From the NCBI GenBank assembly GCA_965263205.1, contig CBDHHF010000030.1, positions 62,001 through 126,000 of the forward strand: a stretch of DNA of 64,000 nt, given 5' to 3'. Below, one piece after another: positions 56,150 to 63,802 of this stretch (positions are counted from its first letter, which is position 1; each line of letters opens with the position of its first letter). This DNA is from JBCCIM01 sp965263205. GTDB taxonomy: Bacteria; Bacteroidota; Rhodothermia; Rhodothermales; JAHQVL01. The position numbers and the translations under genes were made by a program. The notes under the pieces were generated by a model. That model saw only the letters and a list, made by a program, of their open reading frames with translations. It was not told the DNA's origin and did no database searches.

Positions 56150-57229
56150 ATGACCTCTTCAGAAACTAAAGAGCCGGTGCGGATTGGTTTAGTGGGACTG
56201 GGTGGTCACGGAAGAACGATGCAGCAAGCCTGTGAGGATGCTGCAAACCTGGATGTGGTTGCAGTTTTTGACCCCGAAAAGGAAGAAGCAGCGCTGGCTG
56301 CATCGCGGTTCGATTGTTACAACGCCGTTTCTTTTGAAGAGCTGATTCGTATGGATCAGTTGGATGCAGTGGTGCTCGTAACACCCAATCCGATGCATCG
56401 CAAGCAGGTACTTGCTGCGCTTGAAGCAGACTTGCATGTATTTGTTGAAAAACCCCTCGCGAGTAACCTCGACGAAGGCATGGCCATGATTTCTAAAGCC
56501 GAGGCCAAGGGGCGTGTCCTGATGGTCGGGCACAACATGCGTTTCTGGCATACTGCGCGGAAGGCCCGTGCGTGTCTGGAGAGCGGAGAGCTTGGCCAAG
56601 TGATCAGTACTGAGATTCATTTCTCTGCGCCAACGGGCATGCGATTGCCCGTAGATTCGTGGCGCCGTAAGCCTGAGCTTGTACCGATTCTCCCGGTGAC
56701 CCAACTGGCGATTCATGCTTTTGATCTGGTGCACTACCTGTTAGGGTATATCGAGGAAGTTACGACGTACGCACACTCAGCTATCACGAGAGATGAGCTA
56801 ATTGACAGCACATGCGCGATCTTTCGCGTGAATGGGGGGAGTCTTGGGACCATGATCAGCAACTACTGTACGCAGGAGCTTTTCTCGCTCCGCATCGCCG
56901 GCACACGCGGCACGTTGGTGTTGATGCCCGATAAATTTACCTTCACTCCGCTGGCATTTGCTGAGGCGATGCCGGCAAATCCCGTAGCACCCATCGAGGA
57001 ACTGGATTCATCCCGCGGGTTCGACAGCTACCGGCTCATCATGGAGGCATTCGGCACGTCCGTTTCCGAACATACATTGCCGGAAACGGATGGTTGGGTT
57101 GGGTTGCAGGCGCTATCCGTAGTGGAGGCGATGCAGCGTTCCGCAGCGGCGTCTGGTACCCCATGGCTCGTCGAACGATTTAAAAGTGCCAGTCTGTCCG
57201 GCGCCGGCGCATCTACAGAGGCTTTATGA
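56150..57229 (+). CDS. Gfo/Idh/MocA-family oxidoreductase
   Basis: 359 residues. N-terminal NAD(P)-binding Rossmann domain: IGLVGLGGHGRTMQQACED, DAVVLVTPNPMHRKQVLAAL, and VEKPLASNLDEG near residue 100 with the family's catalytic Lys. The C-terminal alpha/beta domain includes GHNMRFWHTARKARACLESG. Members oxidise or reduce hydroxyls of sugars, inositols and related compounds, and the exact substrate cannot be read here. The last four bases overlap the start of the MetE-like gene (ATGA), so the two are translationally coupled. Confidence 0.93.
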   Translation: MTSSETKEPVRIGLVGLGGHGRTMQQACEDAANLDVVAVFDPEKEEAALAASRFDCYNAVSFEELIRMDQLDAVVLVTPNPMHRKQVLAALEADLHVFVEKPLASNLDEGMAMISKAEAKGRVLMVGHNMRFWHTARKARACLESGELGQVISTEIHFSAPTGMRLPVDSWRRKPELVPILPVTQLAIHAFDLVHYLLGYIEEVTTYAHSAITRDELIDSTCAIFRVNGGSLGTMISNYCTQELFSLRIAGTRGTLVLMPDKFTFTPLAFAEAMPANPVAPIEELDSSRGFDSYRLIMEAFGTSVSEHTLPETDGWVGLQALSVVEAMQRSAAASGTPWLVERFKSASLSGAGASTEAL

Positions 57230-58218
57230 TAAAAACAACGGTTGTAGGCAGCTATCCCATGCTAGATTGGCTTGTAGCTGCTGCAAGTGAACAGGCGCTT
57301 GTTGATGCAACGGCTGTGGTGTTGAAAACGCAGGAACTGGCAGGATTGGATTTGATTGCTGACGGAGAACTCTATCGCTTCGATATCAATCATCCGCAGA
57401 CCAACGGGATGATCGATTACTTTGTACGGAAATTGGGCGGCATTCGAACGGTGATGGGCCGGCAAGACGTGGCCGATTTTCAGGCGCTGACTGGTATGGG
57501 CTTTCGCAAGGCGCCGGCTGGTGTTGTTGAGGGGCCTATCAACGAAGGGACACTGGATCTGGTTAGCGACTATAAGCGTGTGCGCCGGCTAACTAAACAC
57601 CCGCTCAAGTTTACCATCACCGGGCCACATATGCTGTGCAAAACGTTGCTCGATAAACACTACGACGGATTGCCGGCGCTTGCGAATGCGTTGGCCCTGG
57701 CCATGGCGCCGCAAATCAGGGAAATAGACGCGGACGTACTGCAACTGGATGAAGCTAACTTGCCAGGTGCACCGCATGAAGCGGTCTGGGCGGCTGAGGC
57801 GATCAATATTATGCTGGATGCCGTTCCCAATACGCCGGCTGTGCACCTCTGTTTTGGCAATTACGGGGGGCAATCTATTCAAAAAGGCGCATGGGAAGCA
57901 CTGTTAGCGTACATGAACAGTTTGCATACAGATCATCTTGTGCTGGAGTTTGCCTTTCGCGGATACGAAGAGCTGGAGCGGTTTTCAGACCTGGATTCAA
58001 GCATAGGACTTGGTATCGGAGTCATCGACATCAAAAGAACGGTTATTGAGTCGCCTGATGAAGTGGCACGTCGTATCGAGACGGCTGCGAAGTACGTGGG
58101 TGTTGATCGGATTCGCTACGTACATCCAGACTGTGGATTCTGGATGTTACCCCGCTCTGTTGCTGATGGGAAAATGCGTGCGCTGGTTGTGGGGCGGAAT
58201 TTGTTTGCAGGTACGTAG
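57226..58218 (+). CDS. MetE-like (cobalamin-independent methionine synthase) C-terminal-type enzyme
   Basis: 330 residues, equal to the catalytic C-terminal half of MetE. The zinc ligands are visible: VHLCFGNY (His and Cys near residue 206), a Glu in LVLEFAFRG, and YVHPDCGFWML (Cys near residue 300). The start is TTVVGSYPML. Full-length MetE has an N-terminal half that is absent here. Short stand-alone members of this family often act on small methylated compounds rather than on 5-methyltetrahydrofolate, so a demethylase or methyltransferase in catabolism is possible. It is coupled to the Idh/MocA gene by a 4-base overlap. Confidence 0.88.
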   Translation: MIKTTVVGSYPMLDWLVAAASEQALVDATAVVLKTQELAGLDLIADGELYRFDINHPQTNGMIDYFVRKLGGIRTVMGRQDVADFQALTGMGFRKAPAGVVEGPINEGTLDLVSDYKRVRRLTKHPLKFTITGPHMLCKTLLDKHYDGLPALANALALAMAPQIREIDADVLQLDEANLPGAPHEAVWAAEAINIMLDAVPNTPAVHLCFGNYGGQSIQKGAWEALLAYMNSLHTDHLVLEFAFRGYEELERFSDLDSSIGLGIGVIDIKRTVIESPDEVARRIETAAKYVGVDRIRYVHPDCGFWMLPRSVADGKMRALVVGRNLFAGT

Positions 58219-58255
58219 CGTGATTTAAGTACTTTTATTTATAAGTAATTAGCGT

Positions 58256-58290
58256 GCGGGTGCCCCATACATTGTATGAAGCACCCGGGT
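58256..58290. other. Hairpin between convergent genes
   Basis: CGGGTGC ... GCACCCG, with an inner ATACA/TGTAT pairing, lies between the MetE-like gene and the minus-strand lipoprotein gene. There is no clear T-run on either strand, so termination is uncertain. Confidence 0.45.
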
Positions 58291-58302
58291 AACTTGCCAC
58301 GC

Positions 58303-58701
58303 TTACATGTCGTCCATTTTTTTCTTCTTGCCAGTCACGGGCATCTCGCCAAAGCCTTCTACATTGATGGCACCGTTGAGCACGTCGTCGACCACATCTG
58401 CTGCGAAAGTCAGGATGCCAAATTCGCCGCTGTCAAATTTGAACATGACGCGGTTATCTTCGAACGTGAGGCCAGTAAGGTCCATTTTGCCAGGAAGGGC
58501 GTCGCTTGTGATGGAGCCTACGAGGCTGCCTTCAACTTCCATAATGTTGACCACGCCTTTGTACGTGCCATCCGGCGTATCGACAGAATAATCCCACATG
58601 CCGGCCAGCGGATGGGGGGCGGCTTTTTTGGTGCTTGCGCAACCTGCCAAAAGGCCGGCGCCAACAAAGAGGATGAAAGTTGCTTGTAAAACGTGTTTCA
58701 T
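58303..58701 (-). CDS. Small lipoprotein
   Basis: 132 residues. The lipobox signal is FILFVGAGLLAGC, with Cys followed by ASTKKAA. The mature part is about 100 residues of alternating strands (LAGMWDYSVDTPDGTYKGVV, GSLVGSITSDALPGKMDLTG, FKFDSGEFGILTFAADV), suggesting a small beta-barrel or beta-sandwich such as is common in Bacteroidota outer-membrane lipoproteins. It ends in a basic GKKKKMDDM. No family was named. It stands alone on the minus strand. Confidence 0.85.
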   Translation of the reverse strand: MKHVLQATFILFVGAGLLAGCASTKKAAPHPLAGMWDYSVDTPDGTYKGVVNIMEVEGSLVGSITSDALPGKMDLTGLTFEDNRVMFKFDSGEFGILTFAADVVDDVLNGAINVEGFGEMPVTGKKKKMDDM

Positions 58702-58830
58702 AATGTTACGATCGGGTTGATTGATCTGTCTATGCCAGCAAAATAAGGTTATCTGGCGCTGATTCTCTCGAAGAACGTGTAAATCCCTTAAAACGTTACA
58801 GATTTCTCAACGGTCTCTTAAGCAAGCGTA

Positions 58831-60225
58831 TCAGGCCAATGCGGCATCTGCAATATCGAGTGCTCTGTCAAAAGCATCAACAAGGAAGTCAATTTCTGCC
58901 CTGGTTACCACGAGCGGAGGCACAATCCACAAGCCAAATTTATCCCCTGGCACATAGATGTGTTTTTCTTCCAGCAAATACTTCGCAATCTCCCGGACGA
59001 TAGACGGGCTATATTTTTGGGTTGGATTTCGTACAGGGGCTTTGGATTCAAGATCTTTGATTAACTCCATCGTCCAGAAGAGCCCCAGTCCACGTACTTC
59101 GCCAACCGCGGGGTGTTTGGCAGCTAGTTCTTCTAACCGATCGCCCAAATAAGCGCCCAACGTTGCGGCCTTTTCGATCAGTTGTTCATCTTCAAGTACC
59201 TGCAAGCCGGCAAGTGCCGCCGCGCTGCCGAGTGCATGACCGCTAAAGCTTTGTCCGTGTCCAAAGATATTGGTATCAAAGGCACGCGCTACGCGGCCCG
59301 AAAAGATGGCAGCCGTAAGGGGACAGTACGCGCCAAGTGCTTTGCCCATGATGATGATGTCTGGCTCGATGCCATAATGCTCGATCGCGAGGAATTTTCC
59401 CGTGCGTCCCATGCCGGTCATGGTTTCATCAACAATGAGCAACACGTCGTGTTTGTCGCAGATTTTGCGCAGGTGCTCGAAATAGCCGGCCGGCGGTGGA
59501 ATGATGCCGTTCGACCCAACAACCGTTTCCACAAGGACTGCTGCAACTTTATTGCCACCTCCTTCAGATTCAATCATCCGATCAATATAATCTGCGCATG
59601 CCAGATTACACGCAGGAAAGGTATGGCCCAAAGGGCATCGGAAGCAGTTGGCTTCAGGGGCATGAACGAAGCCCGGCGGGGTTAATGGTTCGGTAAACCA
59701 TCGTCTGGGGTCGCCGCTTGCAGCGCTGGCCACACTTGTGGCTCCGTGCCAGGAATGGTAGCGGGAGATGATTTTGTAGGGATACGGATATTGACGCTCG
59801 GGTGCCAGGTTGGCTTCGCCGGCCTGCATCATTTGCCAGTATTTGTAGAGTCGCGCCCCCTTGATGGCCGCTTCCACGGCCGCTGCTCCACTCTGGCCAA
59901 ACCAAATTCGTTTGTCATCCGGGCCGGGTGTCATCGTGGCAAGCTTTTTCGCCAGCAGCGCTGTTGGCTCGGTTGCGAAGTCGTCCGTTACGTAAACAAC
60001 TGCATCCATTTGTTGCCGCATCGCTTCCAGGACGCGCGGGTGACGGAAGCCGAGATTAATGCACTCGTGGGCGCTGCGTAAATCAAAAATTCGGCGGCCG
60101 TCTGCTGTATGAATCCAGCAGCCTTCGGTGTGGGTGACGGGGACCGGATTGTAGCCGGCTTGCGGTCCCCAGCACTGCATAAAATGCTGTGCTTGATAAG
60201 GCTGCCAGGTTGTGTGATTTTCCAT
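58831..60225 (-). CDS. Class III PLP-dependent aminotransferase
   Basis: 464 residues. The fold-I class III family (taurine, beta-alanine or 4-aminobutyrate:pyruvate/2-oxoglutarate aminotransferases) is shown by WFGQSGAAAVEAAIKGARLY, ISRYHSWHGATSVASAASGD, VDETMTGMGRTGKFLAIEHY and IIIMGKALGAYCPL with the PLP Lys near residue 292. Cys pairs in EANCFRCPLGHTFPACNLAC are unusual for the family and could be structural. The substrate is probably an omega-amino acid or similar amine. It is divergent from the aconitase X pair, with heptad repeats in the gap, and may belong to the same catabolic function. Confidence 0.92.
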   Translation of the reverse strand: MENHTTWQPYQAQHFMQCWGPQAGYNPVPVTHTEGCWIHTADGRRIFDLRSAHECINLGFRHPRVLEAMRQQMDAVVYVTDDFATEPTALLAKKLATMTPGPDDKRIWFGQSGAAAVEAAIKGARLYKYWQMMQAGEANLAPERQYPYPYKIISRYHSWHGATSVASAASGDPRRWFTEPLTPPGFVHAPEANCFRCPLGHTFPACNLACADYIDRMIESEGGGNKVAAVLVETVVGSNGIIPPPAGYFEHLRKICDKHDVLLIVDETMTGMGRTGKFLAIEHYGIEPDIIIMGKALGAYCPLTAAIFSGRVARAFDTNIFGHGQSFSGHALGSAAALAGLQVLEDEQLIEKAATLGAYLGDRLEELAAKHPAVGEVRGLGLFWTMELIKDLESKAPVRNPTQKYSPSIVREIAKYLLEEKHIYVPGDKFGLWIVPPLVVTRAEIDFLVDAFDRALDIADAALA

Positions 60226-60308
60226 GGTCGGCGGAAAAGGTGGGAAAGGAGCAAGGCAGCAAAATAGCGTCTGTGTTTTGCATTCGCATGACTGTTGTGT
60301 TATGTCTG

Positions 60309-60350
60309 GAATGTCGAATGCCGATTTTCGAGTGTCGATTTTCGAGTGAG
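60309..60350 (+). repeat. Heptanucleotide tract in the divergent gap
   Basis: GAATGTC, GAATGCC, GATTTTC, GAGTGTC, GATTTTC, GAGTGAG, followed by GGGTAG. The ending GAGTGAGGGGTAG resembles the border of the 39369 array (CTACCCCTAATTCACTC on the other strand), so the copies share a flank as well as units. Confidence 0.8.
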
Positions 60351-60484
60351 GGGTAGGGCAGTCCTGTGACGAGTTAATCTGAGCATGCGAGCAATCGCTT
60401 TAGGGCTTGCGTTGCCTTGTGCGCCTCATTTCACGGGAATATCGCAGAGAGAGCGAGCAATCTCGAACCGCAGAAGTTACCTTT

Positions 60485-60543
60485 CACTCGTCACTCGTCA
60501 CTCGTCACTCGTCACTCGTCACTCGTCACTCGTCACTCGTCAC
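60485..60543 (+). repeat. (CACTCGT)8 tandem repeat ending at the aconitase X start
   Basis: Eight perfect copies of the heptamer CACTCGT plus CAC abut the ATG at 60544. A 7-base unit shifts the reading frame on each gain or loss, and it changes the distance between any upstream promoter and the gene. Confidence 0.93.
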
Positions 60544-61803
60544 ATGCTAACGGATTACGACAAGGCGCTTCTGAATGGAGACCACGGCCCGGCGGCACGG
60601 ATGGCTATGTCTATCCTGGTGCGAATGCTGCCGGCATTCGACACCGATCAATTTCTTGACATCTCTGCTGCCCATATCGATAGCTCACTCTTTCAAGGGG
60701 ATGCAACGCTGGAATACGCAGAACGGTTAGCAGATTTGGGGGCGCAGGTAAAGGTACCATCAACCCTCAACGTAGGCGGGGTAGACATCCACGGATGGCG
60801 CGACTGGCACGTGCCGTCAGACTGGGCCGGCAAGTCTCATCGACAAATGCAGGCGTACCAGAAGATGGGGTGTATACCCACCTGGACCTGTGCACCATAT
60901 CAAACCGAACATCGCCCCGTTTTTGGCCAGCAAATCGCCTGGGGGGAATCCAACGCTATTGCTTTTGCAAACTCAGTCATTGGCGCGCGCACCGAGCGGT
61001 ATCCTGATTTACTCGATATATGCGCTGCTATTACTGGCCGAGCACCGGCGGCCGGCTTACACCTGACTGAAAACCGCGCTGGTCAAATCCTTTTCAAGCT
61101 GGAAGATGTGCCGGTATCCATCCAGGCAGACGATGCGTTTTATCCCGTCTTAGGGCATTACATCGGAAAGTATGCGCAAGAAGGCATCCCGGTCGTTGAA
61201 GGCATGGTAGTAACGCCAACGGAAGACCAGTACAAGGCCTTGGGAGCAGCTGTGGCCTCGTCGGGTGCGGTAGCACTGTTTCATTTGATTGGACACACGC
61301 CCGAAGCGCCTACCTTTGACGCGGCATTTCAGGGGAAGAAGCCAATGAAAGAGCTTTTGGTTGGGCGGGCCGCGTTGGAGCAAGCGTGGCAGGAGTTGAC
61401 AACCACAGACAGCGATCAGCTCGATATGGTTATCCTCGGGAGCCCACATTTTTCACTTGCCGAGTTTGCGGCATTGCAGCCGTTGCTGGAAGGCAAACGG
61501 TGCCACCCTGATGTTGAATTCCTGGTTACAACCAGTCGAGGGATGCGCCAGTTTGCGGAACGCGCCGGCCACCTCGACGCCCTCGAGGCGTTTGGCGGCA
61601 AAATCACTGTAGATACCTGCATTCTTACCTCTCCGATGTTGTCCCCCGACACCCGGGCCTTGATGACAAATTCTGCAAAATATGCGTACTATTCGCCGGG
61701 GTTGTTGAATACGTCGGTTGTCTATGGCCGGCTATCTGATTGCGTTACGTCGGCGGTAACGGGTAAAATTAGCTGCGATGGTTCGCTATGGAAAACGTCA
61801 TAA
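60544..61803 (+). CDS. Aconitase X catalytic (large) subunit
   Basis: 419 residues from ATG 60544; the open frame from 60385 runs through the microsatellite and is not coding. It matches the aconitase X catalytic domain (DUF521): LTDYDKALLNGDHGPAARMA, ISAAHIDSSLFQGDATLEYA, MGCIPTWTCAPYQTEH with a cluster-binding Cys, and VDTCILTSPML. Family members are iron-sulfur dehydratases, including cis-3-hydroxyproline dehydratases in bacteria and mevalonate-5-phosphate dehydratase in archaea. The small swivelling subunit overlaps its 3' end by 16 bases, so this is the two-protein form. The substrate is unknown; the neighbouring aminotransferase makes a hydroxylated or amino acid plausible. Confidence 0.92.
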   Translation: MLTDYDKALLNGDHGPAARMAMSILVRMLPAFDTDQFLDISAAHIDSSLFQGDATLEYAERLADLGAQVKVPSTLNVGGVDIHGWRDWHVPSDWAGKSHRQMQAYQKMGCIPTWTCAPYQTEHRPVFGQQIAWGESNAIAFANSVIGARTERYPDLLDICAAITGRAPAAGLHLTENRAGQILFKLEDVPVSIQADDAFYPVLGHYIGKYAQEGIPVVEGMVVTPTEDQYKALGAAVASSGAVALFHLIGHTPEAPTFDAAFQGKKPMKELLVGRAALEQAWQELTTTDSDQLDMVILGSPHFSLAEFAALQPLLEGKRCHPDVEFLVTTSRGMRQFAERAGHLDALEAFGGKITVDTCILTSPMLSPDTRALMTNSAKYAYYSPGLLNTSVVYGRLSDCVTSAVTGKISCDGSLWKTS

Positions 61804-62204
61804 CAGGTGAAATACTGGTGCCGGGTAGCGCCACGGGCGCGTTGTTGCTTAGCGCAGATCCTTTGAGTTTTTGGGGCGGTTACGACGCTGTGACCGGTGA
61901 AATTATTGACCGCAGGCATCCGTTGTCTGGTTTTAACGGAAAAGATCGGGTGCTAGCTATTCCGGGTACGCGAGGGTCGAGTACCACGACGGCTGTGCTG
62001 ATCGAAGCCTTTCGCCGCGACACCGCGCCAGCCGGATTTTTGGTAACCGATCGCGATACGTTTCTGTCGCTTGCAGCTGTGGTGGCAGATGAGATGTACA
62101 GCCGGCAGGTCCCTGTCATTATGCTGGACCAGGCTGCGTTTGATCAACTCGAAAACGACCGCGTCGTGACCGTTGCGCAGGATGGCACCATCAGCATAGC
62201 TTGA
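61788..62204 (+). CDS. Aconitase X swivel (small) subunit
   Basis: 138 residues, the DUF126 swivel domain. ITGEILVPGSATGALLLSAD and FWGGYDAVTGEIIDRRHPLS begin it. GFNGKDRVLAIPGTRGSSTT contains the Pro-Gly-Thr-Arg-Gly-Ser active-site loop, and ATAPAGFLV-like then QVPVIMLDQAAFDQLE complete it. It binds the substrate carboxylate and closes over the large subunit. Its start lies 16 bases inside the upstream gene, typical of coupled translation. An ABC ATPase gene begins eight bases beyond. Confidence 0.93.
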   Translation: MENVITGEILVPGSATGALLLSADPLSFWGGYDAVTGEIIDRRHPLSGFNGKDRVLAIPGTRGSSTTTAVLIEAFRRDTAPAGFLVTDRDTFLSLAAVVADEMYSRQVPVIMLDQAAFDQLENDRVVTVAQDGTISIA

Positions 62205-62211
62205 TCTTCCT

Positions 62212-63011
62212 ATGGCACAGACTACCGATATCCATCCCATCATCGACATACAGAATGCAACCGTTTATCGTGGGCGGACGCGTGTTTTTGATGGGCTTAG
62301 TTTGCGTATTGCCCGGGTCAGAATACCGCAATTCTTGGACCCAATGGCGCCGGCAAATCGACGTTGTTACGCCTGCTGTCGCAGGAACTGTTTCCGGTAA
62401 AGACAGAAGACAGCTACGTCAAAATACATGGCAAGTCCCGATGGAACGTGCGAACCCTGCGCCAACACATGGGGATTGTATCGCACGACCTCCAGTTTAC
62501 CTATAAAGGCTGGGTCACAGGATTCGACATTGTGTTGTCTGGATTTGATGCCAGCATAGGCATCTGGCCCCACCAGTCATTCACTGATGCACAACGCGCG
62601 CGCGCTGACGAGGTGATTGAGTCGCTTGGAATCACATCGCTTCGGGATCGCCAACTGGATACCATGTCGACTGGTGAACAGCGCCGGTTTTTACTCGGCC
62701 GGGCGTTGGCGCACAATCCAGATGTACTGGTGCTCGATGAACCAACGAGCGGGCTCGACCTGAAAGCGTGTTTTCAATACATCGACGTCATTCGGCAACA
62801 AATGAGCGCCGGCAAAACCGTCGTGCTTGTAACCCATCACGTCCATGAAATCCCTCCCGAAATCAACCACGTTGTGCTGATCCAGAACGGCAGCGTGATG
62901 CTGCAGGGCAATAAGGCAGACATCTTAACCAATGCCACCTTGAGCGAACTCTTCGATACACCGCTCTCGATCGTTGAGTCGAACGGATTCTACCAGGTTT
63001 TGCCGCGATAA
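62212..63011 (+). CDS. ABC transporter ATP-binding protein, one frameshift
   Basis: About 265 residues in two frames. From ATG 62212 MAQTTDIHPIIDIQNATVYR ends early. The main frame continues from about 62320 with GQNTAILGPNGAGKSTLLRL, which holds the Walker A motif. The shift coincides with the GGG at 62315-62317: adding one G gives LSLRIARGQNTAILG. Further on are the Q-loop HMGIVSHDLQ, the signature MSTGEQRRFLLGRAL, Walker B VLVLDEPTSGLDL and the switch VTHHVHEI. It resembles stand-alone ModF/YlmA-like ATPases rather than MalK, and it lacks the MalK regulatory C-terminus. No permease is adjacent. Confidence 0.85.
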
Positions 63012-63122
63012 ACAGAAGGCAATCGAGCTGGTGTTTTCATGGTTATCCGTTTGGCGTTACGTGTTAATAGTATAGGAGCTATGCTTCCATGCTCGTCGCT
63101 AAAATAATACCGGATCCATCTT

Positions 63123-63728
63123 ATGACTCTTTTTCGAAACACGTTGCTTGCGCTACTACTCGTGTCCTTTACGCTTTCGCATGCAGCGCACGGGCAGGCC
63201 TCAAAAACAGAGAAGCTTTTTCTAAACGCTACGTTAGGAGCACAGGGACTCTACTTTGACGCAGATGGCCTGGATGCAAGCGATCCTGGCGGAAGTATCA
63301 GTTTTCGCGCCGGCTGGGGCTTCTCTGAGCTCTTCACGTTGTACCTGAGTCTGAACGGCGCAGAGATGCAGGGTGATGACAATCCGTTTATAGAGGATGA
63401 TTATGAGTGGGGCGCGCTCGAACTAGGTGGACGGTTTAATTTCCGATCTGGCAAACCGTTTGTCCCTTTTGCTGATGTCGCCCTCCGTGCCGTAGCCGTG
63501 GTGCGGGAAGACATCGACCTGGAATATCTTGGTGCCGGCATGACCATTGGCGGTGGTGCTGCGTACTACCTGACGCCTTCGGTAGCGCTAGAATTGGGCC
63601 TTCGACTGGGGTGGGGAGGCTTTAATGAAGTTGATCAAAGCACGGTCGCACTCGATTTTGACACCGATGACTTTGGGTACGCGGAGAGCCGGCTCTCTTT
63701 TGGTCTGGTATTTTATCCGATGCGCTGA
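63123..63728 (+). CDS. Outer-membrane beta-barrel protein
   Basis: 201 residues. The signal peptide is LLALLLVSFTLSHAAHGQ. The mature part alternates strands and loops (FLNATLGAQGLYFDADGL, GSISFRAGWGFSELFTLYLS, GALELGGRFNFRSGKPFVPF) and ends RLSFGLVFYPMR, with an aromatic near the end. It is an eight-stranded OmpA/OmpW-type barrel by layout. It resembles the two small barrels at 32-34 kb in style but is not obviously a close copy. A strong terminator follows. Confidence 0.87.
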   Translation: MTLFRNTLLALLLVSFTLSHAAHGQASKTEKLFLNATLGAQGLYFDADGLDASDPGGSISFRAGWGFSELFTLYLSLNGAEMQGDDNPFIEDDYEWGALELGGRFNFRSGKPFVPFADVALRAVAVVREDIDLEYLGAGMTIGGGAAYYLTPSVALELGLRLGWGGFNEVDQSTVALDFDTDDFGYAESRLSFGLVFYPMR

Positions 63729-63746
63729 GCGCGGAGCGTAAATCAT

Positions 63747-63786
63747 AAAAAAGGGCGGCATCCCACGCCGGGTGCCGCCCTTTTTT
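63747..63786. terminator. Strong bidirectional terminator
   Basis: AAAAAAGGGCGGCATCCC-ACGCC-GGGTGCCGCCCTTTTTT forms a near-perfect 18-bp stem with A and T runs. It serves both the barrel gene and the convergent T9SS gene. Confidence 0.93.
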
Positions 63787-63802
63787 GTATAAAAGATGGA
63801 GG

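Noticed and set aside
60385..60543. N-terminal extension of aconitase X
   Set aside because: It would translate the CACTCGT repeat as LVTRHSS units; the family start is at 60544.
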